Assembly: GCA_027627225.1 (NCBI GenBank)
Contig: CM051034.1
Location: 21,381,480 to 21,445,479 of the forward strand
Length of the DNA: 64,000 nucleotides
Reading direction: 5' to 3'
DNA from: Congeria kusceri
Lineage: Eukaryota > Mollusca > Bivalvia > Myida > Dreissenidae
The notes below the pieces were generated by a model. The model saw only the letters and a list, made by a program, of their open reading frames with translations, ran no database searches and was not told the DNA's origin. Below are positions 1 to 11,589 of the stretch, in pieces. How positions within the stretch are numbered: the first letter of the stretch is position 1; the number at the start of each line of letters is the position of its first letter. Made by a program: the position numbers and the translations under genes.

Positions 1-365
1 ACTGTTGGATGTATGATCTTTTTAGCAGTGCTTATTATGTAACTTTTGGATGTATTTACTTTTTAGCAGTGCTCATTATGTAACGTTTGGATGTATTTAC
101 TTTTTAGCAGTTCTCATTATGTAACGTTTGGATGTATTTACTTTTTAGCAGCGCTCATTATGTAACTTTTGGATGTATTTACTTTTTAGCAACGCTCATT
201 ATGTAGCTTTTGGATGTATTTACTTTTTAGCAGTTCTCATTATGTAACTTTTGGATGTATGTACTTTTTAGCAGCGCTCATTATGTAAATTTTGGATGTA
301 TTTACTTTTTAGCTGCGCTCATTATGTAAATTTTGGATGTATTTACTTTTTAGCTGTGCTCATTT
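1..365. repeat. 41-bp tandem repeat, about 9 copies
   Basis: A unit containing GTAACTTTTGGATGTATTTA followed by CTTTTTAGCAGTGCTCATTAT repeats head to tail with a 41-bp period. Copies differ by one to three bases, for example AACTTTTGG versus AACGTTTGG, and CAGTG versus CAGCG. The array runs off the left edge, so its true length is unknown. No coding role is visible. Confidence 0.95.
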
Positions 366-790
366 AACCCATATCATTCTGGATACACGTTGGTATGACA
401 GCATTTTTGTCCGCTATTGTTTTTGTTAAAATATATGGCTGATATTGTTCATTGGGTACTATAAAGTTATACTTTCTGAAAGAGAATTAACTTCCCTTTA
501 TTAAATATATTGTTTACATGTTAAAATAAATGATTTATTAACAATTAACTTTGTTGGACAAAAGAAAATTAAATAACAATGAAAAATCTGAAAAATTGTT
601 TCCATGCTCAACACATGTTATTACCTTACAAAAAGAGAACAAACTGCATATCATTCCAATCACAGATTGAGGAGCACCCTACTGTCTGAAAAGCTGTCGA
701 TCTATAGTGTTTGTTTATTATAGTGTCACCCCTCGCGATTAAGGGCCAGCCAGTTTTTGACTTATGAGACACCTTTACTGATGAACATCT
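366..790. other. Unassigned AT-rich spacer
   Basis: No reading frame, RNA gene or repeat stands out. The last ~70 bases, containing CACCCCTCGCGATTAAGGG, are GC-richer and may be the distal body of the tRNA-derived SINE that follows in reverse orientation. Confidence 0.5.
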
Positions 791-794
791 ATAC

Positions 795-985
795 TCCCGA
801 TTCCTATCCTATATGCCGGGCGCTTGGCAGGAAGGCAATCGGTACCCCTTGATTTAACTAGCTGCTGGGTAGGCAACCGGCCATATCAGAACTCGCCCTG
901 TGTAGGACTCGAACCTTCGACCTCCCGCTCCGTAGGCGAACGCCCTAACCACTATATCCACGGGGCATCTGTTTTTGTACATTTA
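795..985 (-). mobile_element. tRNA-derived SINE
   Basis: On the minus strand the segment near 983-915 reads as a tRNA-like head. It has a GCCCCGT start, an A-box-like TGGATATAGTGGTTAGG, a B box GGTTCGAGTCC, and ACAGGGC, which pairs with the start as an acceptor stem with one mismatch. It continues into a non-tRNA body with direct repeats of GGCAAYCGG toward 795. This is the usual layout of a SINE with an internal Pol III promoter. The head could alternatively be a lone tRNA pseudogene. The anticodon stem does not pair well, so I name no anticodon. Confidence 0.7.
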
Positions 986-2200
986 TGCTCCCACTGGGGA
1001 GGGAACAGAAAGCAAGTGTTGGTGGATGTAAAAACGCGGCTGTTACAATGCGTTACCATAATTATTTATTTTTGTATTTATTATGTCACTTAATATGATG
1101 ATATTTGTTGAAATGAGTTAGAAAAAAAAAATCTGTTTTGTACCAATAAATGCAGTTTTATAGCCCCCAAACAAGGTTAAGTAATGAAAATTCAAAGTTC
1201 AACTGCCTTTATTTCATTTATCACACAAACTTCATTTGGCTGTCATAATTAAATACAGCAGTCTCATTTTCCATCATTTTGCAGCACTTAATGCAGAATT
1301 TAATTTGCTTTAATTCACAAATTGACATGGCCAAGCTAAATATATCAGTTTTACCTGAAAATAAAAAATAATGGTGGAGCATATAAGAAATAATTTTCGT
1401 TCAGGCAGTGCATTATCAATGTGTTTTGTTTGAAATTGTCTTTAATTTTTATTCTTCTCGGCAAAATAAATGCCCATTTATTCGAACGGATTAAGAATCT
1501 TCTAAAATGAACATATGGTATATCATACAAATACTGATAATTTAGTTTAAACTAGTACATAGGTTTGTGTAGTGCTTTTAAATAATTAGTATGATGGTGA
1601 AGAATAACACGCTGTTGCATGATTGTGGAGATTATAATAGTAAGGACGATCTCGTTTTCTTCACATTGTTTTCACTTCATTGTTTATGAAGATATTAAAA
1701 TTAGTTTCAAAATGTGTTAGTCAAATCAATAGCATATTCTGAAATTCTATTTTTCTAACAGGGTGCACAGACATTTCTTATCAGTATTCGACAATAACAT
1801 CAACACGGTTTCCACAGTTACCTATAGCACTTAGGGTCATAAACCTCTTATGGTGACAATTTGAATGATAAGATATACTTTACCAAACAAATATTTTCCA
1901 TTTAAAGGTTCCCTACTAAACTATTGTACGTTGGAAAGCTATATTAAGTTAAATATAAATTAAATTTTGGGCACGACTTTTAAATATTAAATGATACACT
2001 GGGCAGCAGAAAGGTATTCATATTACAGTTTATTATTAACAGTATTGTTATTATTATTATTATGCCATGTATTCTGTTAATATTTAGAGATTAGTTTTAT
2101 GTGTTTTTGTAGTGCCTAATGCGTTCACATAAAACTAGGACGCGTACATACTAGTTAACACATTCATGTAGTGCTAATCAAACATTTTATGAATATAACG
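986..2200. other. AT-rich spacer, nothing recognised
   Basis: Low-GC sequence with short homopolymers and no frame longer than expected by chance. I see no motif that I can support. Confidence 0.6.
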
Positions 2201-2210
2201 GTGATGATGC

Positions 2211-2375
2211 AGAAGAACTTCGGATGATGATGAAGAAGATGATGATGATGATGATAATGATGATGATAATGATGATGATGATTATTATTATTATTGATAG
2301 TATTATGATTATTACTAGTAGTAGTAGTAGTAGTAGTAGTATTATCATTATTATTAGATAATTTCTCTGATGGCT

Positions 2376-2414
<39 letters not shown>

Positions 2415-2444
2415 GTGGTGATGATGATGATGATGATGATGATG

Positions 2445-2482
<38 letters not shown>

Positions 2483-2543
2483 GATGATGTTGACGATGAT
2501 GACGATGATGACGATGATGACGATGATGATGATGATATTCTAG
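2211..2543. repeat. Compound trinucleotide microsatellite (GAT/ATT/GTA)
   Basis: Long runs of GAT, TTA and GTA alternate: GAT near 2225-2280, TTA near 2281-2297, GTA near 2318-2342, GAT near 2379-2445, TTA near 2446-2480, and GAT/GAC to 2536. Such arrays are slippage-prone. Encoded runs of Asp, Met or Ile would be spurious. Confidence 0.95.
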
Positions 2544-3400
2544 TAAACGGGCGTTGTCCTTTTTGGTGATAATGTATTAATTATAATATAGTGGTATATC
2601 AAATCAATTTACTTTTCTTCAAGCGTTCTTAACAATACCAGATTTTTAAACAGACATTAAAACTTAAGCCTTAAATCATTGTATGTCTTCATTGTGTAAT
2701 ACAGAGAAAAAAGTTTAATAATTAGCATATTATTTACGCTTTCGTAAATATTGAGAAACAATGGTGACAAATTCCCACAGTAACACTGCAGTATACTACA
2801 CTACAATATAGTATTTAAAACTCATGAAAAGTTTGCTCTTGCAAGGTTTTGAACGTAATCAAAAACACACATTTTCGTGAACAAACGACTTTGTCACTCA
2901 TGTCACATGAATCAAATAAAGACAGAATAACGGTTTTTTACTGGTTTGCCGAATGTATAGTATAGGGAGTCGCTATTACAATCCACATTTGTTTCTTTTT
3001 TGTATAATCTCTCAAAATTTCGCCGAGAGTGAAGACTCGATATTTAATTTACATTTGTGCATGCACATGTTTACACTTGCACAATTTCCGAGATGTTATT
3101 TGCATTTCTTAGAATAATTATCTGATTTGTTTATAAATGTTATTACATTATTGTATCTATGTGATGCTAGACACTTTTGAATTACAATGCTTGGTAACAG
3201 TGTATAATCGCTTTTTTGATATGCTTTAATATTGATGTGCTATAACATTGTATAATGTTTAAGCAATACATTTTGAAATTGGACTTAGCAGTGCATGCAT
3301 AAGCTTATCTGTAGATATTTGAAGAAATATGTTATGAAGATATAATATAAAATATAATATAAATAATATTATTGAAACAAATAATAAAACAGTCATCAGG
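2544..3400. other. AT-rich spacer upstream of the GC-rich island
   Basis: No gene or repeat family recognised. Base composition rises sharply at about 3400, where the promoter-like island starts. Confidence 0.6.
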
Positions 3401-3404
3401 GGAC

Positions 3405-3545
3405 CTAGGGGCGGGTCTCAATTCACCGTTAGCCAATCAACACCCGTGCGGTCTGCTCTTATCCGTTTCAGACTTTTCATTGGACTGGCTCGCTTGAGCC
3501 ATTGACCAACGGAAGAGTTTTGTTCAGGTAGGGGGCGGGCTTCCA
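3405..3545. promoter_or_regulatory. GC-box/CCAAT promoter-like cluster
   Basis: Within 140 bp there are two Sp1-type GC boxes (GGGGCGGG at 3408-3415 and GGGGGCGGG at 3531-3539), a good NF-Y site (AGCCAATCA, CCAAT at 3433-3437) and a reverse CCAAT (ATTGG at 3479-3483). The surroundings are AT-rich, so the island stands out and resembles a TATA-less housekeeping promoter. Direction is unclear. The GC-rich sequence continues to the right to about 4230, so rightward transcription is slightly favoured. No downstream protein-coding exon is recognisable. Confidence 0.5.
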
Positions 3546-3659
3546 CCGAGGTGCGGACAACAGGACGAATCAAATGATCCCGGGCGGGATATTTTGCCTA
3601 CATATTAAAACGAATTTATATACACGGCAAGTAAAACAGCGTTACACCGCTGCTAACAT

Positions 3660-4200
3660 AGCGCATTTCTCGGGAATGATGCGGCAGAGAGGAGTCGGAC
3701 CACTTTCAGTAGAAGCTCTTGAAGCTCCCGCGGCTGACTGCCCGGGCATAACGGTCAGTGTCAGGATAATGTTTACGAGCTATACAATATATTGATACGA
3801 ATACATGCAAACCGGATTTAGCCTTTCGCCGCTCGTGCGCCAGGATACGTTTTGACTATGTAAACTATATTAATGTGTTTTTCGAGAACAATGCGGCCGA
3901 GAAGCGTCGGACCACTTCCGGTAGGAGCGCTGCCAGTTTAGTTCAGGGCATCGATGCTCAAACCGTTTGGCGTAGAGAAATTGTGCGCCAGGAGAGGAGA
4001 CATTTTGTCTATATATCAATACGAATATACATGGTTAGTAAGGTAGCGTTGCGCCGTTGCTAATTTAGCGACTTTCTCGGAAACGGAGGCGTCGGGCTAC
4101 ATCCAGTAGGAGCGCTTGAGGTTCCCGCTGTTGTCTGCTCAGGTGCGGTCATCGAGGCTTGAACCGTTGGCAGTAAAAAAAATGTGCGGCAAGAGACGTT
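3660..4200. repeat. Degenerate ~200-bp tandem triplicate in a GC-rich island
   Basis: Three diverged copies begin near 3667, 3876 and 4073 with TTTCTCGGGAATGATGCGG-like sequence. They continue through GTCGGACCACTT and a GTAGGAGCGCTTGAGGTTCCCGC-like stretch. Spacing is about 209 and 197 bp. The blocks before them, an ATTTTGYCTAYATAT segment and a CGTTRCRCCGYTGCTAA segment, are also shared, between about 3588 and 4004. Short frames across it differ between copies, so coding is unlikely. Repeated promoter or enhancer modules are a better reading. Confidence 0.65.
3914..3922 (-). promoter_or_regulatory. ETS-type site ACCGGAAGT
   Basis: The middle copy of the 200-bp triplicate carries a perfect ETS-family consensus (ACTTCCGGT on the plus strand). 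The flanking copies have decayed versions at the equivalent place (ACTTTCAGT and ACATCCAGT). It fits a promoter or enhancer reading of the island. A nine-base match can occur by chance. Confidence 0.35.
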
Positions 4201-4229
4201 TTAACTGTACCGGAGGTTCCCGCAGCTCC

Positions 4230-5050
4230 AGTAATAAATTGCGCTATTTATGGGTTTACGTATTAAGCTCAAATGCGGTAATACAGCCACTGAATTTAAA
4301 AGAGCTGATGGTTACGCGTGAAATTAAAGATGGAGTATTTAATTCTATGGCGATAAGAAGGGAATTGTCGGCATATATAGTTTCAACACGGGTCTGCATT
4401 GTTGCGTAATTTTGCGTAATCAAATTATAGCTATTTGAAATATGCTGTAACTAATGATCAAGAAATTGATTATATGTACACTGTTTAAGGTTAAAATTTC
4501 CTTTAAAATTCTATTTAAGTAACAATCGATTTAAAACGATCCAAATCTAGTTTCTGTATTCACATACAAGTATTTCGTAAATACTTATTCAAATTTGGGA
4601 AATGTTAAATTAATGTAAATTATTCAATATATTAATGAAGAACAATAAATACATGACATACGGTAATTTAATTACTAGTACATTTCATTATTTGAGTGTC
4701 GTTTTCTCGGGTTTCACAAAAAAATCTTTACTGTTTGAAATATGAAACTAACCTCATTTTATTATCTCCAGATTGATAGATGACAAAAATGAATCGACGT
4801 TCGAATTAAGCATAATATGCAATAATTGTATTAACACTTAAATATTATAATTACCTAAAACAAACATTATCAGTCAAGCGCAGTTGTCTGCGCTCGACCG
4901 CGGTATCACAGGTTCTACTCTACATGTACTCTACTGCGTTTAAACAATGGAATTCTGATAATTTAGACACTGAATAGCATACTTTAATCAGTAATACATT
5001 ACGTAGATAGCAAATGAGAAAATACACATTTTCTTACAAAATAAAATAAT
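4230..5050. other. AT-rich spacer
   Basis: Composition falls back to AT-rich after the island. A small frame at 4116-4409 begins inside the triplicate and has no recognisable domain. I do not support it as a gene. Confidence 0.55.
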
Positions 5051-5054
5051 CCTA

Positions 5055-5505
5055 TTTTAAAAGTGGGAAAATTTTCCTATTTTCGAAAGTGCGAAAATTT
5101 GTCCCACTTTCAAAAGTGGCAACAAAATCCAGTGGCAACATTCACAATTTAAAAATTAAGAAAACGCTTATAAAAATACTCGGAAATATTAAACCATACA
5201 ATGTTTTAACTAGCCCAAAATATTTCTTGTAGTTATTCAATAAAATAACATTTTTTTCCCACTGGATTTTGTTCCCATTTAAAAAGTGGGATTTTTTTAT
5301 AATCATAATTTTCAAATGACAGTGCAAACAGTCTAACAACACTTAATATGCATATATATGCATAAAAAGCATATTTGAAAAAATAAAAATCCCATGGGAT
5401 TTTTTTTCCCACACAAAATGTGGGAAATAAATTCCATGGGAAAAAATGAAAATCCCATGGGAAAATGAAAATCCAGTGGGAAAATTAAAAAATCCCATGG
5501 GAAAG
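5055..5505. repeat. Cluster of short palindromes built on CCCATGGG and GTGGGAAA/TTTCCCAC
   Basis: Four CCATGG cores (near 5392, 5434, 5455 and 5494) sit in AAAATCCCATGGGAAAA contexts. They are interspersed with GTGGGAAA and TTTCCCAC words and variants such as AATCCAGTGGGAAA. An earlier patch at 5060-5130 and one at 5258-5292 use the same words in both orientations. Many pairs can fold into hairpins. The family is unknown to me. Confidence 0.7.
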
Positions 5506-6215
5506 CCAATTTTGCACATAAATTTTATAATGAAAGCAATGCAATTTTTATGCGAAAAACATCAATTATTGATCGCAATTAAACACTTTAACGCATAATT
5601 TATGTACAATAGTAATATCTGAAAGAAAAAGTGTACTTAAGTTGCGAAATTTCGGTTTCGCAAAGTTTTTCCGTTGGCCGTTTTTTGTAAGAAAACGAAA
5701 TTTCAGATAAAGGAATGTAAATAAATCAAAGTGTAATACATTATTTTTTTGTACTTGAAAGGGTTGGAAAAATTCGGGCTACACATACAAAAGTAATAGC
5801 TGATAAAGCGAAGGTCTAGTTAGAAGTGCCTATGGGTGTACAACCATAGTTGGCACACGTATACTTACAAGGCGAAATAATGCCGAAGGTTAGAGCGCTG
5901 TCTATTGTCATGTGTCCTATTTGCATTTTGTTTTCTTTTGTTTTGTATTTTTGTTATTGAAGATTTCAGTTACTATAGTAACATTTAGAGCGTTATAAAG
6001 ATCACATAAATGAAATCACTTCTTCGTATTAATAGTCCCTTTGAAACAGATTTATTGAATTTATTTTGTATTTTACGGGCATATAAACGGCTACTTTTAA
6101 CATCTAAAAACCGTGTTATCAGTACAAAATACGGCTGCAGCCATTTTATATTTAAGTCTTTTTTGTTGTTTTAGTTTAAACCCATTTATTTTAGCTCAAT
6201 GGTGTCGAGAGCTTG
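5506..6215. other. Spacer, nothing recognised
   Basis: AT-rich sequence without a supportable gene. The patch near 5640-5705 has GC-richer words but no clear element. Confidence 0.55.
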
Positions 6216-6224
6216 AGCTCATTG

Positions 6225-7780
6225 TTATTGTTGATGCCTCTAATGTATTCTGTAACATAACATGGTGATGAGCTAACGGAGCATGACATTCATTTGTATT
6301 ATGGCATGTATACAAACTGTTAATTCTATATTAAATAATTGTACAAACATACACTTTAATCTACGTATGTTTTAAGGCACATACATAGTAGTGTCATATC
6401 GAAATGCAGCCTTAGTTGAACATTGAATATCAATGAAACCAACAATTGTATGCAGGTTTTTGCACAGCGTATTACTTAGATAACTGAGACAGTTCAAAGT
6501 TTAAACATATAATTGCAACATAAAGATTGTCTTTACACTTACCGTTTATAGAAACCGGTAGATATTACTACATCCGAGAAATCAGAGACTATGTAACTGT
6601 GTACCTTAAACAAAACAGGAGACATACATGGGGCACATTCCAGGCATATTCCAGGAACATCTTAAGTAAAATCTTATCATCACTTTCTGTAACATGTTAT
6701 TTCATTGTAAACGGCATTGTGCTAATTGTGCATAAATAATAAAGTTTACTTATAATTAACTATTTTTTACTGAACAATAAAAACAATTTCTACATTTATA
6801 TGCACTTTAATACTATTACATTTAAAAAACTGGAACTTAGGTGAAAATAGTTTAATACAATCTTAAGATATTTCTGAAATATGGACCCAGTTTATATCAT
6901 TATGTGCTAATATGTGTATCTTATAATAATTTGAGATATACATCCATACCAAACTTTTATCGTAAATTAATACCGATGTTAAAATGAGACCTCCGATACA
7001 ATAATGATATGCTCAATTGAATATATTATAATTATCTTTCATATTTTTTTTTTGTATATGTATTTGCTCCTGTTTTAATTCTGCATGTGTTTGATGTTTT
7101 TAAGGTGTGCATATATGTAGGATCTGGCACGAGTTGTCATTTAGTACAAGATAGTTCAGTAAGCAAGCCTTTAACTTTGACTTTCCTGGGCCAGTTTAAT
7201 AAAATATTGTATTAAATGACAGCCAATATTAGATGTGTTTTATCAAATGCTCAGACAGCGTACACGTGTAGGTTTACTCACTTTGTTACAATTTTTGACC
7301 CAAATATTTCGACTACCGAATTAATACGTCAGGAATGTCATCGTTGCGTTTAAAAATAGTTCCGAATCAAATCGACAAAAATGTTAACATTGCCTCATAT
7401 TTAATTTCGCAAATTCCCTTTACAATATTATTGGATAAAACATACGCAATCAAATATCAAACAAAACGTATAACTAACAGTTTCAAATTCCAACTACAGA
7501 AATGTTGATGACTTTATACGGAAGAGTACTTGCGTATTTAAATAAGTGATGAGTCGAGCCAATCGAAATGCTCGATGGATTAAAATAAATAAAGATAAAA
7601 CAAAATATGTGTTATTGGTGTATTACACGAAGAATGTGAGAAATATAAGTCTGAACATTTTGTTCTGTTCGAGGTACGTTAATATAATTATGATGATAGC
7701 AGCAGGGGTTTTAAAGGACTTATTCAGAAATTATCTTATTTTTTAAAAATGTCTTAAAATGTCTTAACTTTAATTACTAA
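6225..7780. repeat. Duplicated block, copy A (left part)
   Basis: The sequence from 6231 (TTGATGCCTCTAATGTATTC) onward aligns with the sequence from 16920 (TTGATGCTTTTAATGTATTT). The pair at 7672 (CGAGGTACGTTAATATAATT) and 17539 (CGAGGTACGTAAATATAATT) is the clearest second anchor. The copies are diverged and interrupted by unique stretches, so this is an old duplication. Small frames here are not shared intact with the other copy, so I call it non-coding. Confidence 0.7.
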
Positions 7781-7843
7781 AGCATCTGGACTACTGGACT
7801 AACAAACCAATATATCCTATCAAGAAAAATTGGAAAAACATAT

Positions 7844-7898
7844 GCCTCCGTAGGGGTTGAAACCAACGACCCCCAGATCGTGAGAATGAAAAACAAAT
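7844..7898 (-). mobile_element. tRNA-SINE, B-box half (split by the LINE)
   Basis: On the minus strand this reads GATCTGGGGGTCG, then TTGGTTTCAACCCC with a B-box-like GGTTTCAACCC, then CTACGGAGGC. The A-box half is missing here and is found beyond the LINE at 10731-10770. The split point is marked by the shared word CAAAT at 7894-7898 and 10731-10735, a possible short target-site duplication. Confidence 0.6.
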
Positions 7899-7940
7899 AA
7901 CTCTAAGAAGTAGTAGTAAAATAAATAATAATCCAATGTC

Positions 7941-10275
7941 ATGGTTCGAATTTGAAGGGAAAGGATTATTTATTGCACATATTAATATTTAACATTTGTT
8001 ACCAAAGTTAGATGAAATTAAACATCACTTGTATAATGAAAATGCACCACATAATCTTGGAATATGTGAAACTTTTCTTAGCGAAAATGTTTCAGATAAC
8101 ATTTTATGTATAAATGGATATGTGTTTGAAAGGAAAGATAGGCATGATAAAAAAGGTGATGGAATATTAGTATATATCAGAGAGGATGTATCATATAGGC
8201 GACGTTCCGATATTGAAACTAATAACATTGAATCAATTTGGATTGAAGTAGTATGTAATAATTGTAAACCATTTCTGGTAAATTTTATTTATCGCCCGCC
8301 TAGTTCATTGCAGACATGGATAGATGATTATGAGGAGCAACTTGAAATTTCTGATCTGTTAAATATTAATTACATTGTCCTAGGTGATATGAATTTCAAA
8401 TTATAACCCAGACTATAACAACTTTAGCAACACAAAATGGAATGATACTGTACAAAAATATAACCTTTATCAACTTATTAAAGCCCCTACAAGAATTACT
8501 AAACGTAGCACAACAATTATTGACCATATATATGCCAATTGTACAAAACACATAATCAAAACATTTGTAGCAAATTTAACAATTAGTGACCATAAACCTA
8601 TTTGTGTAATTCGATCATTTACAGATAAAATAAAGAAAACGGGTGAAGGACATACAGAATTAACATACAGATGTTTTAGAAACTTCGATGAATACGCTTT
8701 TCAAAATACACTTATACATTTAGGCATTGATAATGTTGAAACATATCATGACTCAAACGAAGCACTTAATGTCTTGTATGAGATTTTAAATTTTGCCCTA
8801 ACCAAACACGCGCCTATAAAAACTAAACGTATTAAACGCGACTATCAACCAGACTGGTTTACTTATGAAATAAAGGCTATGTTATTTAAACGAGACTTGT
8901 GTCATAAAAATGGCGATTTTGCACAATACAAAATGTTGCGAAATCAAGTTACATCAAAAATAAAACATGAAAAGAAACATTTCTTTAATAAAGCTATTCA
9001 GAAAAATAAAGACAGTTCATTTCTATGCAAAAATTTGAAAACAATTTCACATTCGGAGGAATCAAAGCATATCAAAATTACAAAGAACCTTGTTATCGAC
9101 AATTCTACAATGGTAAATAATGAAACTGACATTGTTAATGATTTGAATAAATACTTCATAAATATATCAGACATCATCAAGGAAAAATCATACTCAGAAG
9201 AGTATTTTGCTAATTTAAAGGAAACTCTGGATAAGCAAATACACAAATATGAATTTGACATTGAGTGTATTAGTTCATATGAAGTTAAGAAGATAATAGA
9301 AAATCTCAACATCAATAAATCTACTGGCATTGATGGCGTTAGCGCAAGGATATTGAAACATTGTGGGGATATTATGACTCTAGCTATTACATCAATTATT
9401 AATAACAGCATTTCATCTGGAGTATTCCCAGATTCACTAAAATTTGCTAGAGTTCTGCCAATATTCAAATCGGGCAACCCTGCCTGAATCACCTTGCAAC
9501 TATCGTCCAATATCAATTTTGCCAACTATTTCAAAAATATATGAAAGGCATATTGGTACACAAATACATTCATATTTTGAACAAATGAACATTATTCATT
9601 ATGCTCAATCTGGTTTTAGAAAACATCACCCATGCCATACAGCTCTTATTAAACTAATAGACACATGGCTAAAAGAAATAGATCGTGGTAATTTGATTGG
9701 TTCGGTATTTTTATACCAAATAGATCACGTTTGTAAATAGCTGAACAGTAAAATTACATTATTAAAACACATCATATACTTTCTCAGTGAAGAACTGAAA
9801 GAAATGTTTTATAATGCATATATTTTACCTATTTTTGACTACTGTTGTACTATTTGGGGAAATCGAATAATTCGTATATAAACAAGATTTTAGTACTACA
9901 AAAAGAACAGTTAAAATAGTTCTTAATAAACTTTCAAGGACTGCTTCTGTAGACCTTTTTAAAACATTACGTTGGATGAAACTTAATGACAGAGTAAAAT
10001 ATCACACTGCTAAACAAATATATAAAACCGTTTGCAATTTGGTGCCATCATATATGAAAGATTTATTAACCTTTTCAAACAATGAATCCCACAATTTACG
10101 GTCAGCTATGCACAAAGATCTTATTTTGCCAATTAAACCACGAACAAAATACTACAAAGATACATATACATACTATTGCATAATCGTATGGAACAATTAC
10201 CATTGGAATTAAGAAATAAATCTTCATTACCATCATTCAAACAGGCATATAAAACATATTTACTTGAACAAGTCT
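7941..10275 (+). pseudogene. LINE 1 ORF2 remnant: AP endonuclease plus reverse transcriptase
   Basis: The first part (to 8406) has endonuclease motifs CETFL, YRPPSS and GDMNF. After a frameshift the reading continues from about 8408 to 9487 with SDHKPI, the last endonuclease motif. It then runs through the connecting region to the reverse transcriptase start (STGIDGVSARILK and LPIFKSGN). Another frameshift leads to 9444-9740 with NYRPISILP and QSGFRKHHPCHTAL, ending at LIGSVF. The catalytic palm (the GVPQGS and FADD blocks) is absent. The frame resumes near 9750 with a C-terminal FDYCCTIWGN segment and a thumb-like tail to about 10212. The deletion removes the active site, so this is a dead relic encoding no functional polymerase. 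Identification rests on motif order, which is typical of non-LTR elements. Confidence 0.85.
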
Positions 10276-10512
10276 AATAGATGTAACACAAATATCACAA
10301 TTATAATACTGATATAGATATATTTATTGAAAATTAGAAAATGTATATTGAAATTGATGTTGTTAGCAAATAATTATATTTGTTTTGTATATTGATAATT
10401 TTTATATAAAACTGTAACCTTTTTATGAGTGTATCAATGCATTGTGCATAATTTCTATTTTCTATTGCTGTCTGTCGATGCTTTGTAATTGTTTTTTTAT
10501 TGAGAAAATTAT

Positions 10513-10556
10513 TATTATTATTATTATTGCCATTATCATTATTATTATCATTATTA
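10513..10556. repeat. ATT/ATC microsatellite
   Basis: Imperfect ATT repeats with a few ATC interruptions lie inside the 3' region of LINE 1. They may be an earlier retrotransposon tail. Confidence 0.8.
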
Positions 10557-10730
10557 AATTTACTGTGCGCTTGTTTTGCAATTATATGTTAAATGTGATT
10601 TTGGTTGAATGTTTGAATGTGTATGAAGGCCATATGAAAATAAGGTATGTTTTTGTCATGACAATACTATGTCTTATTTGTCACCTTCGTAAAATAAAGT
10701 GATTATTATTATTATTATTATTATTATTAT

Positions 10731-10785
10731 CAAATGTGTAACACGCTAACCACTAGGCTACCGGTGCTCGCTCACATAAGACAGT
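10731..10785 (-). mobile_element. tRNA-SINE, A-box half (split by the LINE)
   Basis: On the minus strand GAGCACCGGTAGCCTAGTGG is followed by TTAGCGTGTTAC, a clear tRNA-type start with A box TAGCCTAGTGG. No B box follows within tRNA distance; the sequence instead hits the LINE tail. Joining it conceptually to the B-box half at 7844-7898 gives normal A-to-B order and nearly normal spacing. The LINE therefore landed inside this SINE. Confidence 0.6.
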
Positions 10786-11440
10786 AATGTTAAAGCCATG
10801 TCAATGATACATGTGCTTTGAAACCTATCGGCGAAAAGCGTTACAAAATCTTAACAATTGTTGCCATTTAAATCGATGTTTATACACGAAACACTCTTTC
10901 GGGTATATTTCTTATCAGGAGTGTTATTTCGCTCCTATGTATACAGTGTAGTTTTCAGTTTAGAATCGGTGACAAAAATGTTGGAAATTGTCAATTTGCC
11001 AATCTGTAAAAAGGTCCCTTTAAAGCCTTCAGCCCATTTTATAAACATCGTTTCACATCTTCAGCTTGTCGTATATAATTGGTTAATTCAATTTAATGTA
11101 TAGTTCCACATTTGTGGAGAATCAGTAACTTAACCAGCGTGTTTTGAATTACAAATTCGCAATGCATACAACGTAATAATATGAACATTGAGTTGTATCA
11201 ACAGTATTATTTTACATCAAAACACACACAAATGTGGCATGGCAGGTTGTCTAGAAAAAGGCTTAAACATAATAGTGTTATTGACACAGCGTTCTGCAGT
11301 TGACCCACACTGTTCGAATTAATTTTTTTATGCCATTGTGATATCAACCATGAACAATTAATGTGGAAAAGAGTGAAAGATGTATAAGCAATGAGACAGA
11401 AAAGCATACGTAGAACATGAAATTAAACAACAAAGCACAA
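10786..11440. repeat. Duplicated block, copy A (middle part)
   Basis: The stretches near 11020-11215 and 11225-11440 align with 17583-17765 and 17925-18135. Both copies share GGTTAATTCAATTT, then GTGTTYTGAATTACAA, then AATAGTGTTATTGAC, and CAATTRATGTGGAAAA. The divergence is substantial and small frames are not conserved. Confidence 0.7.
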
Positions 11441-11589
11441 TACATAACAGAAATATCGGTACAACCGATGGATGCTCCCCAATGCCACTTTGACCTCTTA
11501 CTGTTGCCTTGACCGTACACCTAAGGGCATGATTCAGACAGAGACGCGCTGTCATAAAAGATTGTATAAAGTGAATCAACATCTATTTA

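Larger units (their letters stand above)
7899..10730 (+). mobile_element. 5'-truncated non-LTR retrotransposon (LINE 1)
   Basis: The element enters in the middle of ORF2. It holds endonuclease, reverse transcriptase and C-terminal remnants, then a 3' UTR with AATAAA at 10693-10698 and a TTA microsatellite tail to 10730. Absence of ORF1 and of the ORF2 start indicates ordinary 5' truncation on insertion. A second ATT-rich run at 10513-10556 inside the 3' region may be an older tail or a nested 3' end. Frameshifts and a large internal deletion make it inactive. Motifs resemble the CR1/jockey group; I do not assign a family. Confidence 0.85.

Noticed and set aside
824..1093. 89-codon plus-strand frame
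   Set aside because: It runs through the reverse-oriented tRNA-SINE; the sequence is explained by the SINE.
8998..9525. 175-codon minus-strand frame
   Set aside because: It is antisense to the LINE 1 reverse transcriptase and has no domain.
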